Below are positions 26,842-36,221 of a stretch of DNA of 64,000 nucleotides, piece after piece. The notes under the pieces were generated by a model. That model did no database searches. It was not told the DNA's origin and was given only the letters and a program-made list of their open reading frames with translations. The stretch covers positions 558,001 to 622,000 of the forward strand of contig NZ_FOSZ01000001.1 in NCBI RefSeq assembly GCF_900114415.1. Reading direction: 5' to 3'. The position numbers were made by a program, and so were the translations under genes. Numbering within the stretch: the stretch's first letter is position 1; the number at the start of each line of letters is the position of its first letter. The stretch comes from Shimia haliotis. GTDB taxonomy: Bacteria; Pseudomonadota; Alphaproteobacteria; Rhodobacterales; Rhodobacteraceae.

Positions 26842-28070
26842 TGTTCGATGATGCGGGCCTGCGCGCGCAACTGGCTGAGGTGGCTTTCTGCATAGTTTTC
26901 AAGACGTTGGTTGCGCAGGATGTTGGCAACTTCGTCTCGTGAAAGCTCTTCTCCGAGTTCTGCGGTGCGGCCGCAGAGCATCAGCATCAACAGGTTTTGG
27001 CCGTCAGAGGTGGTGAGTGCGGTGGAGATTTCGTTCTCATCCAGCTTGGCCAGTTCAAGCGCGATGTCGCGTGGGATCTCTCCGGGGGCCTCGGAGTTGC
27101 GCACCAGAAGTTCAGGTGGCTGTCCCTTGTTGATGCCGTAAAGATCGTCGCAGCGGTCGATGCGGTCGGCGAGTTCCTGAGCTTTGGCAAGGGTTTCGGC
27201 AGACCGGCCGCCGGGCAGATAGTGGATTGCATAGTCAATGGCCGAGTAGCGCGGCGCAGGCGCGGTGGCTTCTTCGACGCGGCGCATCTGGAACAGGGCC
27301 ACAGCATTGGGAAGCTGAACCGGAGCGGTCACTTCGCCGGGTGAAAGGGCCGCGATCAGGGGGCGAAGCTGTGGCGGCAGATTGGTCACGCTCATCCATT
27401 GAATTCGACCGCCATCGTCTTTGGTGGGGGACTGGGAGTAGGTGCGGGCCGCCTGTTCGAATTCGTCAAACGAGCGGATTTCGCTTAGCTGTTCCACAAG
27501 GCCAAGAACCTGTGCCTGTGTTTGCGGCGTGATCGGAATGACAATCTCGGACAGCAGCACATTCAGGCCACCGGAGCCGGAATTGGACGCAATCGCGCGG
27601 TCGATTTCTTCTTCGGTGATCTCCACGTTGCCGCCAAATCGGGCCTGTACAAATCCGCGCCAAGTGATGCCGGAAATGATGAAAGCGCGCATGGTTTCTT
27701 CGTCGATGCCTTCACCGGCGAGTGCTTTGATCAGGCTTTCGGGATCCATGTTGACCCGTTGCGCGAACTCGGCGAGGCCGGCTTGCACGCCTTCTTCGGG
27801 GACGGAAATGCCGACGATGCGCGCGGCCTGAACTTTCAGGCGGTCATCGATCAATTGCTTTTTGGCTTCTTCGAAGGTGTCTCCTGGCGTGTTCATAACC
27901 GTAAGCAGGCGTGCACGCTGGTCGATTTCGTAGTTGGTGACGACTTGATCGTTGACGGTCACTGCCGGAGAAAACGCGCCCTGCGCCAAGACGGGGCCGC
28001 CGTGCAGACCAATCGTGGAGGCCGCAAGGAAGGCGGACAGTGCAAAGCGTTTGAGAAGGCCCGTTGTCAT
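26838..28070 (-). CDS. surA: Periplasmic peptidyl-prolyl isomerase/chaperone SurA
   Basis: 410-aa outer-membrane-protein chaperone. Signal peptide 1-30 (ending VLAQ), SurA_N region to about residue 160 with VNDQVVTNYEIDQRARLL, a parvulin PPIase domain (about 165-270, LSEIVIPI to AVALFQMRRVEE), then a C-terminal region with one further weak repeat and DEVANILRNQRLENYAESHL. The start at 28070 is chosen because it leads straight into the signal peptide. It follows lptD by 23 bp and is likely to assist LptD folding. Confidence 0.92.
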   Translation of the reverse strand: MTTGLLKRFALSAFLAASTIGLHGGPVLAQGAFSPAVTVNDQVVTNYEIDQRARLLTVMNTPGDTFEEAKKQLIDDRLKVQAARIVGISVPEEGVQAGLAEFAQRVNMDPESLIKALAGEGIDEETMRAFIISGITWRGFVQARFGGNVEITEEEIDRAIASNSGSGGLNVLLSEIVIPITPQTQAQVLGLVEQLSEIRSFDEFEQAARTYSQSPTKDDGGRIQWMSVTNLPPQLRPLIAALSPGEVTAPVQLPNAVALFQMRRVEEATAPAPRYSAIDYAIHYLPGGRSAETLAKAQELADRIDRCDDLYGINKGQPPELLVRNSEAPGEIPRDIALELAKLDENEISTALTTSDGQNLLMLMLCGRTAELGEELSRDEVANILRNQRLENYAESHLSQLRAQARIIEQ

Positions 28071-28093
28071 GTCGTTAGGTCTTTCCTGTGTTG

Positions 28094-30283
28094 TCAGCCG
28101 CATGTGCGGTCGTAGCTTTTGTCTTGGGCTTTGACCGCAAACCCGAGAAGGGAAACGGAAAGGCCGAATTTGGTGTCCGATTGAACGGTAGTGGATGTTG
28201 AAAATTTCCGCGAGAGCGAAAGTTCAACTTTCATACATTCGTTTCTGTATTCCAGACCGACGCCGGCTTCGGCGGTGCGCCCGGTGCCCGCATCAAAACG
28301 CCAGTCAAAAAGACCGGTCCAGTGCTGGCTCACGCGGTAGGTGCTGTCCAGAGCCCACTCCGAAAGCACATCTGTACGGCCTTCGGCAGGGTCGGCGTCA
28401 AGCCAGATAAAGCTGGCATCGAGCCACAGGCGCTGGTTGGTCCAGCCAAGACGGGCTGCGGCTTTGGACAGGTTGCCGTCGGTGCCCAGAAGGGTGCGGC
28501 CACTGACCGAGAGGCCGTTTGGATTGGCAAACTGGCCGGCGAGCAGAAAGTCGGATGTGGTGCCGGAGAGGCCGGAGCTTTGAGTGAAGTTGGCGTCCAC
28601 AGTGTCGCGGTAGATCTGGCCGATGGTGAAGTTTGCGCGCCAGTCTTCTTTGCTGTGGCGGGACCAATTCAGGCCGGCCGCGCCCCGTACACCGCGCTCG
28701 CGGCGGTCATAAGAGGTGAAGCGCGACAAAGACAACAGGTTGCCCTCGTCAAACTCGATACGGGTGCTTTCGTCGTTGGCGACGTCGAGATTGTTGGTGG
28801 TCGACCAGGCGAGCTGTGCAACCGGTTCCAGAATATAGGTGGCACCATCCGCGCCGACCTTGCTCATGGGGTAGCGCATTTCCATCGCAACAGTAGGGGT
28901 CACGGCGTGGTCAAAGCTGGAAACGGTGGAATCGTTGTAGGTGCGGAAGGCGTCAAAGGCGAGTTCGCCAGTGGCTGCGGTCCGCAGGCCGTTGTCAAAC
29001 GTCCAGTTGCGCCGCCAGAGCATGCTGGCGTTGGCGCGCAAAACATCGCGGCCAACCACATCGGCGGCGGCTTCGCGGTAGTGGCCATGAATTTCGGCGG
29101 AAGTGCGCAGTTCCCCCCCGATGCCGACGGGGAAATAGCGTCGCTCTGTTTCGGCAACGGCAACAACCGTAGGCAGGAACTTATTGTCTTCAGTGTCGCG
29201 TAGGGATTGGAAATGCAACAGCGCAAAGCGGGTGTTTTCGTCCCGCTTGCTGCGGCTCAGGGTGATGTCGCTGTTCAGGCGATCATCATCGGAATAGTCA
29301 TATTCGTTCAGGTAACTGTCGTCAGATGTGGCTTTGAGATCAAAGCTGAACACATAATCCCGCGCCAGATCAAAGCGGCCTTCCGCAAAAAGGTAGCTTC
29401 GGGTGTCGTTTGGCCGGATGGTGTCGTCGCTGACCGCACCGTTGAGTTCTATGTTGCCTTTTTTGAAGGCCTGCCTGTAGCGCAACTCCAGCGTTTTGGT
29501 TTCAGACGACACATAGGGGGTCAGCGTGATGTCCCTGCTGCGGCCCAGCGGAATAAAGTAGGGCGCTTTTAGACCGTAGCTGAGCAGCGATGTGGTGCGA
29601 ATGGTCGGGATCAAGAAACCGCGGGCACGGTCAAGTGTCGGATCCGGCATACGGAGGTGCGGGAAATAGAACACTGGCACATCGCGTACCAATAGGCTGG
29701 CGTGGTCAAAATAGACCTGACGTTCTTCTTCGTCGTGCACGACGCGGTGGGCACGGATCGACCAAAGCGGAGGTTCGTTGCTGTCGCAAACACGGCAAGA
29801 GCTGACAGTGGTTTTGGTCAGGACGTTGTAGCGGTCGTCGACTCGGTTGATCTGGGTGGCCGCCATTTGGGTGCGCTGGCTCAGCACCATGCGGGCGCTG
29901 CGCAAAAGCCCGTTTCGCAGGTCGGTGTCCAGTTCGGCCTCAGAAGCGAGAATAACGATGTTGTCACCCTGATAGATGCGGATTGGGCCTTTGACGTAGA
30001 TCTTTTCCTCTGCGGCATCGTAGATGATTTCTCTGGCAAGCAGACGGGTGTCATCGCCCAAAGCCTCGACATTGCCTTTGGCGGTCAAACGGTTGTTGCC
30101 GGTGACAAAGACGCTGTCGGCAACCAGAACGATGTTTTGAGGTTCCTCGATAGTGGGCGGAGTGAGGAGCTGTGCGGTGGCCGGTTGGCCCAGAACAGCG
30201 GCCGTCAGCAACGCTGCAAACAGCCGCGACTTGCGGTGACGGGCGGAAGGCCGTGGGCAGTTTCGGCGGGCAGCAGTCTTCAT
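28094..30283 (-). CDS. lptD: LPS-assembly outer-membrane protein LptD
   Basis: 729-aa outer-membrane barrel that inserts lipopolysaccharide into the outer leaflet. Basic N terminus and signal peptide to about residue 37, an LptA-like jellyroll domain (about 45-140, DSVFVTGNNRLTAKGNVEA), then the LptD C-terminal barrel. Four mature cysteines, as CRVC in the first half plus one in NECMK and one in the last three residues, could make the disulfides needed for plug-barrel orientation. Start 30283 overlaps the lptG stop by 4 bp. Confidence 0.95.
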   Translation of the reverse strand: MKTAARRNCPRPSARHRKSRLFAALLTAAVLGQPATAQLLTPPTIEEPQNIVLVADSVFVTGNNRLTAKGNVEALGDDTRLLAREIIYDAAEEKIYVKGPIRIYQGDNIVILASEAELDTDLRNGLLRSARMVLSQRTQMAATQINRVDDRYNVLTKTTVSSCRVCDSNEPPLWSIRAHRVVHDEEERQVYFDHASLLVRDVPVFYFPHLRMPDPTLDRARGFLIPTIRTTSLLSYGLKAPYFIPLGRSRDITLTPYVSSETKTLELRYRQAFKKGNIELNGAVSDDTIRPNDTRSYLFAEGRFDLARDYVFSFDLKATSDDSYLNEYDYSDDDRLNSDITLSRSKRDENTRFALLHFQSLRDTEDNKFLPTVVAVAETERRYFPVGIGGELRTSAEIHGHYREAAADVVGRDVLRANASMLWRRNWTFDNGLRTAATGELAFDAFRTYNDSTVSSFDHAVTPTVAMEMRYPMSKVGADGATYILEPVAQLAWSTTNNLDVANDESTRIEFDEGNLLSLSRFTSYDRRERGVRGAAGLNWSRHSKEDWRANFTIGQIYRDTVDANFTQSSGLSGTTSDFLLAGQFANPNGLSVSGRTLLGTDGNLSKAAARLGWTNQRLWLDASFIWLDADPAEGRTDVLSEWALDSTYRVSQHWTGLFDWRFDAGTGRTAEAGVGLEYRNECMKVELSLSRKFSTSTTVQSDTKFGLSVSLLGFAVKAQDKSYDRTCG

Positions 30284-31377
30284 CCGTCTTCCATATGCAA
30301 AAGAATGCCCAAGGCCAACAAAATGCTGGCCACAGGCGGTGCCCACGCAGCGAGAAGCACCGGAATTTGACCGCTTTCTCCGAGAATCTGTGCGAAGTTT
30401 CGGACAAAGTAGAGGCTGAAGCCGATGAGAATGGTCACGAGAACAGCAACGCCGGTATTGCCAAATCGTGTATGGCGCATCGTGAAGGCCGAGGCGATCA
30501 TGACCATGGCTACAAGAAACAGCGGTTGTGCCAGTTCCATATGAAACCAAACCAAATGGCGGCGGGCCGAAAAGCCTGCAATCTGCAGTTCGTTGATGAA
30601 CTTCGGAAGATCCCAGATCGGAATTGCGGAGGGTTTGCCAAAGCGGTCTCGGATGCGATCGGGTGTGAGGCTGCTTTCAAGAACCAAGATATTGTGGGTA
30701 ATGGCATTGGCTTCGGCGTTCAGACCGTGTTGAAGCGGCCATTCCTTGGCAGCCGTCAATTCCCATGCTCCGTCAATCAACTTGGCCGACAAGGCTTCGA
30801 TCCGGCGCAGGGGGCCGCCATCGGGTGCATAGGCGACGATGGTTACATTCTGGAACACGGTGGCGTCGGGATTGGTGCGCGCGGCGTGGATCACGGCCTG
30901 ACCCTGTGCGCTTCCTTGGCGTAGCCAGATGCCTTCGTCCGAGAGAGACAGGGCGTTCCGCCCTGCGGTTTGAAGGGCATCGGATTTTTCGCCATAAAGA
31001 ACGGATGTGGCTGCCACGATCGGGTTGAAAGAGCTGATGGCCAAGAGCCCCAATAGTAGGGCCACAGCCATGGGTGACACCACAGAGACAATGGCCGAAC
31101 GGCCCGAGGCGCGCACAACAACCAGTTCAGAAGTGCGCGATAGGTTGATGAACAGCGTGACTGTGGCAAGGATCACAATCAGCGGCAGAAGTTGATAGAG
31201 CCCCTCGGGCGTGCGCAGAAGGGTCAGTTGCAACACGGTGTCAAACCCGACTTCCTCAACGTCGAATTTGCGCAATTGTTCCATAAGGTCGATCAGCGCC
31301 ATCAACACAAAAAGGATGGCGGTGATGCCCAACAACACCCAGAGGAACTTTCGGGCGAAATAGTAGTGTACAGTCAT
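30280..31377 (-). CDS. lptG: LPS export ABC transporter permease LptG
   Basis: 365-aa inner-membrane permease of the LptB2FG complex. Start MTVHYYFARKFLWVLLG at 31377, three N-terminal membrane helices with LSRTSELVVVRASGRSAI as the LptB coupling loop, a large periplasmic beta-jellyroll (about residues 120-260), and three C-terminal helices. Overlaps lptF and lptD by ATGA at both ends. LptB is not in this window. Confidence 0.96.
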   Translation of the reverse strand: MTVHYYFARKFLWVLLGITAILFVLMALIDLMEQLRKFDVEEVGFDTVLQLTLLRTPEGLYQLLPLIVILATVTLFINLSRTSELVVVRASGRSAIVSVVSPMAVALLLGLLAISSFNPIVAATSVLYGEKSDALQTAGRNALSLSDEGIWLRQGSAQGQAVIHAARTNPDATVFQNVTIVAYAPDGGPLRRIEALSAKLIDGAWELTAAKEWPLQHGLNAEANAITHNILVLESSLTPDRIRDRFGKPSAIPIWDLPKFINELQIAGFSARRHLVWFHMELAQPLFLVAMVMIASAFTMRHTRFGNTGVAVLVTILIGFSLYFVRNFAQILGESGQIPVLLAAWAPPVASILLALGILLHMEDG

Positions 31378-32489
31378 GCGGCCTGCCTCCGGACGCGCAG
31401 GGGCCCGGAGGCCATGCGCAGCAAAAAGGCACCAAGGACAGCGCCCAGCAGGGTGGGCATGTAGACCAGAGGCCAAAGGTCCGCGTCCTTGCGGACCGGA
31501 TCCACGACGGTTGTCTTTGCGGCTTCCAGAACGATCAGAAGCACAAAGGCAATGAGGATTTGCCGCCACATGCCAAAGCGGGAAAACCCGCCCAGTAGCA
31601 AGACCGCGAAAGCAACGATGGCAAAGACAATGCAGACCGTGGCCTGGGCAATGCGACCGTGTGCTTCGTAAGTGATGTCGCCCAGCGGGCGGCCGGTTTG
31701 TTCGGACACCAATTCGGCTTGGGTCAACAATTTGCGCGTGCTGATGTGTTTGATGCCCTTGGGAGCAGTGGCTTCGTTGGTTGAAAGCGCGCTGATATCA
31801 TAAGAAAAATCCGCGAAATTGGTTGTCAGCAATTGATCCGACGGCGTGTCATGTTGCTGAGCAAGCCCGTTGACCATCACCAGCTTCGGGCCTGTAGCAT
31901 CGTTCACCAGATAGGCCTCTGCTGCGGTGTAGGTGGTGGTGGCCGTGGGTGAGCGGCGGTCCGAGAGGAACACGTCCCGCAAAACGCCATCATTGCTGAT
32001 TTCGCGGATGTAGAATGTGATACCGGATGTGGGGTGCAGAAACGTGCCTTCGGTCAGAAGGCGCGCGGTGACGTTGGCTGTGATCTCATTTTGGCGCTTG
32101 TTTAGCTCCAGTAGGCTGGAGGGCACGAGAAAATGGGTCAAGACGCTCATCATGAGGGCCACAGCGACACCGAAAAAGAGAACGGGTTTGGCCAGTCGCC
32201 ATGGGCTGAACCCTGTTGCTTGCATCACAGTCAGTTCGCTTTCGCTGGAAAGGCGGTTGGTGGCGTAAACCGTGGCTGCAAAGACCGCGACAGGCAACAC
32301 GAGGCGGATCACATTTGGAAGGCTGAGGACGGTCAGGCCCAAAAACACAGATACGCTCTGACCGCTGGCAATCAGCGTGTCAAATAAGACAACCGCCCGA
32401 TTGACCCAGTAGACCGACACCAGAACCAGTGCAAAAAAGCCAAACAGAGTCAGGAGCTGTGACAGGATATATCTGTCAAATCGGCTCAC
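31374..32489 (-). CDS. lptF: LPS export ABC transporter permease LptF
   Basis: 371-aa partner permease of LptG. Begins MSRFDRYILSQLLTLFGFFALVL; the coupling loop reads NRLSSESELTVMQATGFSPWRL near residue 78. Six membrane segments flank a periplasmic jellyroll. First gene of the leftward operon lptF-lptG-lptD-surA-pdxA-rsmA and divergent from pepA across about 120 bp, so the promoter must lie there. Confidence 0.96.
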   Translation of the reverse strand: MSRFDRYILSQLLTLFGFFALVLVSVYWVNRAVVLFDTLIASGQSVSVFLGLTVLSLPNVIRLVLPVAVFAATVYATNRLSSESELTVMQATGFSPWRLAKPVLFFGVAVALMMSVLTHFLVPSSLLELNKRQNEITANVTARLLTEGTFLHPTSGITFYIREISNDGVLRDVFLSDRRSPTATTTYTAAEAYLVNDATGPKLVMVNGLAQQHDTPSDQLLTTNFADFSYDISALSTNEATAPKGIKHISTRKLLTQAELVSEQTGRPLGDITYEAHGRIAQATVCIVFAIVAFAVLLLGGFSRFGMWRQILIAFVLLIVLEAAKTTVVDPVRKDADLWPLVYMPTLLGAVLGAFLLRMASGPLRVRRQAA

Positions 32490-32608
32490 CGCTCAGAATC
32501 CCCCAAGTTTTGTTCCAAGTGTTTTGCCGGACTTTAGTTGAAATGTGCGGCGCTTAAAACTGCTATCTGGTCAATGAGAGGTCGGCGCGGTAGGTCTTGG
32601 ACAAAGCA

Positions 32609-34096
32609 ATGCACATGGAGAGTGTCGTGGTTGAAGTTCTGAAGTTCACCTTTGTCGAAACCGATCTGGATGCGATCGCAACTGCCGAGGGGCGCGTGGC
32701 GGTTTTGGTGCCGGTGGAAGGCAACCTCGGACAAGAAGCACGGCGGGTGAACAGGCTGAGCAAGGGCGCGGTGGCGCGGATGCATGAAGCGAAGGCCGAA
32801 ACTGCAAAATTGGGCGACGTGGTCACGCTGGAATGGCCTGCGGGCATGGCGGCGAAGGCGGTCGACATCGTTTATTTGCCACGCCAATGTTCGGTCGAGG
32901 ATGCGCGGAAAGCCGGTGCGGCTCTGGCCAAGCGTCGCGGAGCATCCGAGTTGCTTGCGATGTTGGGCAACCACCCCAAAGCGGCGGAGATTGTCGCGGG
33001 GCTTGCGTTGCGCGATTACGGCTTTGATCAGCACAAATCGGCGGAGGCCGCCGAGGATGCGCGCGCTGTGACCGTGATGGCGTCCAAGCCCGCGGAAGTG
33101 GAAACAGCGGCGGCACCGTTGCTGGCTGTGGCCGAGGGTGTGTTCTTTACCCGTGATCTGGTGAATGAGCCGGCGAATGTTTTGACCACCACGGAATTTG
33201 CAGACCGTCTGGTGGCGCTGAAATCTTATGGCGTGGATGTTGAGGTGCTTGAGGAAGAAAAGCTTCAAGAACTTGGCATGGGCGCGTTGTTGTCCGTGGG
33301 GCAGGGCTCTGTCAGCCCGTCCAAAGTGGTTGTCATGCAATGGACTGGCGCGGAGGACAAAAGTGCGCCGCTGGCTTTGGTCGGCAAAGGCGTTGTTTTT
33401 GACACCGGCGGCATCAGCCTGAAGCCCGCGGCGGGCATGGAAGAGATGACCATGGACATGGGCGGCGCAGGCGTGGTTGCGGGCGCGATGAAGGCGCTGG
33501 CGCTGCGCAAAGCAAAGGCCAATGTGGTTGGGCTTGTTGGGCTTGTGGAGAACATGCCATCGGGCAATGCAACCCGCCCGGGCGATGTTGTGACTTCGAT
33601 GAAGGGCGATACAATCGAGGTGATCAACACCGATGCCGAGGGGCGCTTGGTTCTGTGCGACGTGATGCATTATGCGCAAGAGCGGTTCCAGCCTGTTGGC
33701 ATGGTTGATCTGGCGACGTTGACGGGTGCCGTGATCATCGGGTTGGGACATCACAATGCAGGTGTGTTTTCCAACGATGATGCGTTCTGCAACGGGTTCC
33801 TGAAGGCGGCAGATGCCGAGAAAGAGGGCGCGTGGCGCTTGCCGTTGGGCAAAGCCTATGCCGATCAGCTTAAGAGCCGGATTGCGGATCTGAAGAACGT
33901 GGGTGGTCGGCCAGCGGGGTCAATTACGGCGGCAGAATTCCTGCATCGTTTTGTGCAGGACGGCACGCCGTGGATTCACCTTGATATCGCGGGCGTGGCC
34001 AGTGTCTCGGGCGAAACCGCCATGGCGCCGAAAGGCGCGACGGGCTGGGGCGTGATGGCGCTCAGCCGCATGGTTGCTGATAAGTTCGAGGCATAA
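32609..34096 (+). CDS. pepA: Leucyl aminopeptidase (M17)
   Basis: Cytosolic two-metal aminopeptidase of about 495 residues. Metal and catalytic sites: VGKGVVFDTGGISLKP near residue 264, MGGAG near 287, and the M17 signature NTDAEGRL near 342. The N-terminal macro-like domain is normal length. The start is uncertain: in-frame TTG 32597, ATG 32609 and ATG 32615 all lack a strong ribosome site; I use 32609. holC follows 5 bp after the stop. Confidence 0.94.
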   Translation: MHMESVVVEVLKFTFVETDLDAIATAEGRVAVLVPVEGNLGQEARRVNRLSKGAVARMHEAKAETAKLGDVVTLEWPAGMAAKAVDIVYLPRQCSVEDARKAGAALAKRRGASELLAMLGNHPKAAEIVAGLALRDYGFDQHKSAEAAEDARAVTVMASKPAEVETAAAPLLAVAEGVFFTRDLVNEPANVLTTTEFADRLVALKSYGVDVEVLEEEKLQELGMGALLSVGQGSVSPSKVVVMQWTGAEDKSAPLALVGKGVVFDTGGISLKPAAGMEEMTMDMGGAGVVAGAMKALALRKAKANVVGLVGLVENMPSGNATRPGDVVTSMKGDTIEVINTDAEGRLVLCDVMHYAQERFQPVGMVDLATLTGAVIIGLGHHNAGVFSNDDAFCNGFLKAADAEKEGAWRLPLGKAYADQLKSRIADLKNVGGRPAGSITAAEFLHRFVQDGTPWIHLDIAGVASVSGETAMAPKGATGWGVMALSRMVADKFEA

Positions 34097-34101
34097 GTCC
34101 T

Positions 34102-34569
34102 TTGGGTGCCGCATATTTTTACCACCTGACGCAAAGGCCGATGGACGCGACCCTGCCGATCCTTTTGGAAAAGGCACGGGGTGCTGGCTGGCGGATTGTG
34201 GTGCGCGGCACCGATCACGGCCGCATGATGTGGCTGGACGAAAAGCTCTGGTCGCAGGGGCCAGATAGCTTTCTGGCGCATGGGGTTTCTGGCGGGCCGC
34301 ATGATGCGTTGCAGCCGATCCTGTTGACGACGGATGTGGCGGTGCCCAATGCGGCGACCTGTATCATGTCGGTGGACGGGGCGGTGGTGTCCGCGCAGGA
34401 GGTGAAGGACGCCGAGCGGGTGTGTATCCTGTTTGACGGGCACGACATGGAAGCGGTGGCCTATGCGCGTACGCAGTGGAAAACGCTGACGGATGCGGGC
34501 TGTGCGGCGCAGTATTGGTCTGAGGAAAGCGGGAACTGGCAGAAGAAGGCGGAGAAGGAAGAGGCATAG
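34102..34569 (+). CDS. holC: DNA polymerase III chi subunit
   Basis: 155-aa clamp-loader accessory protein that links SSB to the polymerase. The family N terminus YFYHLTQRPMDATLPILLEKA and middle WLDEKLWSQGPDSFLAHG with ILLTTD are clear. The start must be TTG at 34102, because the conserved N terminus follows at once and the previous stop is that of pepA; a GAGG at 34088 in the pepA end gives a 10-nt spacing. Coupling to pepA is usual in proteobacteria. Confidence 0.93.
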   Translation: MGAAYFYHLTQRPMDATLPILLEKARGAGWRIVVRGTDHGRMMWLDEKLWSQGPDSFLAHGVSGGPHDALQPILLTTDVAVPNAATCIMSVDGAVVSAQEVKDAERVCILFDGHDMEAVAYARTQWKTLTDAGCAAQYWSEESGNWQKKAEKEEA

Positions 34570-34588
34570 GCACATTGCCGACCACTTC

Positions 34589-35473
34589 CTAGTCCGACAT
34601 GTCACCTGACCCATGCTCGAGCCATTCGCGCTGATCTGAAGGCAATTCCGCGCACATGATCGCGTCATAGGTTGCCAGTTCGGCATCGGTCAGCTGGCCG
34701 TGCCATTTGCCTCTCGTTCCGCTGTGGAAAAAGTCGGTGTCTGATTTGAAGAAACCCTTGCCGCCAGCCGGCACGTAGCGGTCGGCTTTGTTTTTCATAT
34801 TTGCGAAAGTGGCAGCCGAAACAAGTTGTTCGATGACACTCTCTGAGTACGAAGTGCCCAAAAGAGTAGACAGCCTTGCTACGGTTGACGGCAAATCCCT
34901 GACCATGTCGGCATAGTGAAAAAGCGAAACATTCGGGCGATCGGCAAGCGCGACTGCTGCTTTGTAGTGTCGCAGGATATGCGCAAGCGGGGTGTTGTCG
35001 GCGTCAAAGCCTTCTGCTCCGCCGTCCAGAAACCGGCGGATAGCGATGCGGTCGGGGTCATCTTCGGGATACCATGCATCAAACCACGCCAGAGGGATGT
35101 TGCGGACGTGCTGTCTGAAAGAAAAATGCACATCGAGAGGGTGGCGAAACACACAGATATATTGCGCGTTGTCATCTAGTGGCAGCCCATCCATCGGTGT
35201 GTGGCTTTTCAGGCTGCGCCGATGCTGCATCGCCTCAATGCGTTCTGCGACGTCCGACATTTCCCGCATGCGAAAATCGACCCATGGCATTTTCATTGCC
35301 AAGTCGGTTTCGACTTCGGGATCTCCCGAAAGCAGAAGGGCGACGATGGTTTGCATCCATGTTGTGCCGCTTTTGGGCGGAGTGACGACAAACACATCGT
35401 CGGGACGGATTGCCACCATGTCCCAGCGCCGGTTGTCGGTAAGCGGGCCCAGATACAGTTTTCGGGTCTTCAT
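34589..35473 (-). CDS. PAPS-dependent sulfotransferase (Sulfotransfer_1)
   Basis: 294-aa cytosolic-type sulfotransferase that would transfer sulfate from PAPS to a small-molecule hydroxyl or amine. 5'-phosphosulfate loop TPPKSGTTW at about 32-40, putative catalytic His in KSHTPMDG near 90, 3'-phosphate motif FRHPLDVHFSF near 110, and the C-terminal GTRGKWHGQLT corresponding to GxxGxWK. It stands alone, convergent with holC, and the acceptor cannot be inferred. Confidence 0.9.
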   Translation of the reverse strand: MKTRKLYLGPLTDNRRWDMVAIRPDDVFVVTPPKSGTTWMQTIVALLLSGDPEVETDLAMKMPWVDFRMREMSDVAERIEAMQHRRSLKSHTPMDGLPLDDNAQYICVFRHPLDVHFSFRQHVRNIPLAWFDAWYPEDDPDRIAIRRFLDGGAEGFDADNTPLAHILRHYKAAVALADRPNVSLFHYADMVRDLPSTVARLSTLLGTSYSESVIEQLVSAATFANMKNKADRYVPAGGKGFFKSDTDFFHSGTRGKWHGQLTDAELATYDAIMCAELPSDQREWLEHGSGDMSD

Positions 35474-35591
35474 ATTTGGTGTCTCCAGTAAACTGATGAC
35501 AGCAGGAGAGGGCGAAAAACATCGGAGCGTAACAAAAATTAGGTGGTTGTTTTACGATCTCAACGAACAGCTTATCCTCGGCGTTGTTTTT

Positions 35592-36173
35592 CTAACGCGT
35601 CAAAATCAGTTTGTTTCCGGCGATCGTGATCTGCGCAAAGCGGTTCAGATAGCTCATTCCCAACAGTGACCCCGACATCTCTCCGCCGTTCACGCTCGCG
35701 GCGACGTTGCGGTCTGTGAAGCTTCCGAACCGGACCTCGTCCAGACGCACGAAGGCGGTTTTGACTTCGCCGTTGGCGGTCATGGCGCGGCCGAAATAGG
35801 GGAGATTATCGGGGTCCAATCCGGCGCGGGTGGCGTCTTGTTTGGACAGCACCATGTCGCTGGCGCCGGTATCCACGATGAATTTCACGGACTGGCCGTT
35901 TATCACCAACGTGGCGTGGAAATGGCCGTCGGGGGCGCGGGGCAGTTCGATGCGGTTTTCGTCCTGCATCACGGTTTGCACCGGTTGCACGGTGGAGCGG
36001 ATGTCGTCCCAAAGGCCGACCGCAGCAATTGCACCGAGGAAGATAAGCCCCCAGATTGCGAGGTGTTGGATCGATTTGCTGACTCTTTGGCGTTGTGAGC
36101 CAAACACCCAGAAACCGACAAATACCAATATCACCAATAGATAGGCCAGATGGCCAAAATCATCGCCTGTCAT
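35592..36173 (-). CDS. Membrane-anchored retropepsin-like aspartic protease (TIGR02281 type)
   Basis: 193-aa protein with two N-terminal membrane segments (about 8-24 and 38-56), followed by a single-lobe aspartic protease domain: FIVDTGASDMVLSK with catalytic Asp near residue 101, and GSLLGMSYLNRF near the C terminus. Single-lobe members act as dimers. It is probably periplasmic. It follows marC by 48 bp in the leftward ABC-F/MarC cluster. Substrate unknown. Confidence 0.88.
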   Translation of the reverse strand: MTGDDFGHLAYLLVILVFVGFWVFGSQRQRVSKSIQHLAIWGLIFLGAIAAVGLWDDIRSTVQPVQTVMQDENRIELPRAPDGHFHATLVINGQSVKFIVDTGASDMVLSKQDATRAGLDPDNLPYFGRAMTANGEVKTAFVRLDEVRFGSFTDRNVAASVNGGEMSGSLLGMSYLNRFAQITIAGNKLILTR

Positions 36174-36221
36174 GGAAACCTCCTGTGAGGGACAAAGGGC
36201 AGAATTTCCTCAGAAAAAGGG

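Noticed and set aside
32534-33754. 406-aa open frame antisense to pepA
   Set aside because: Shadow frame with no family signature; pepA motifs on the other strand are complete.
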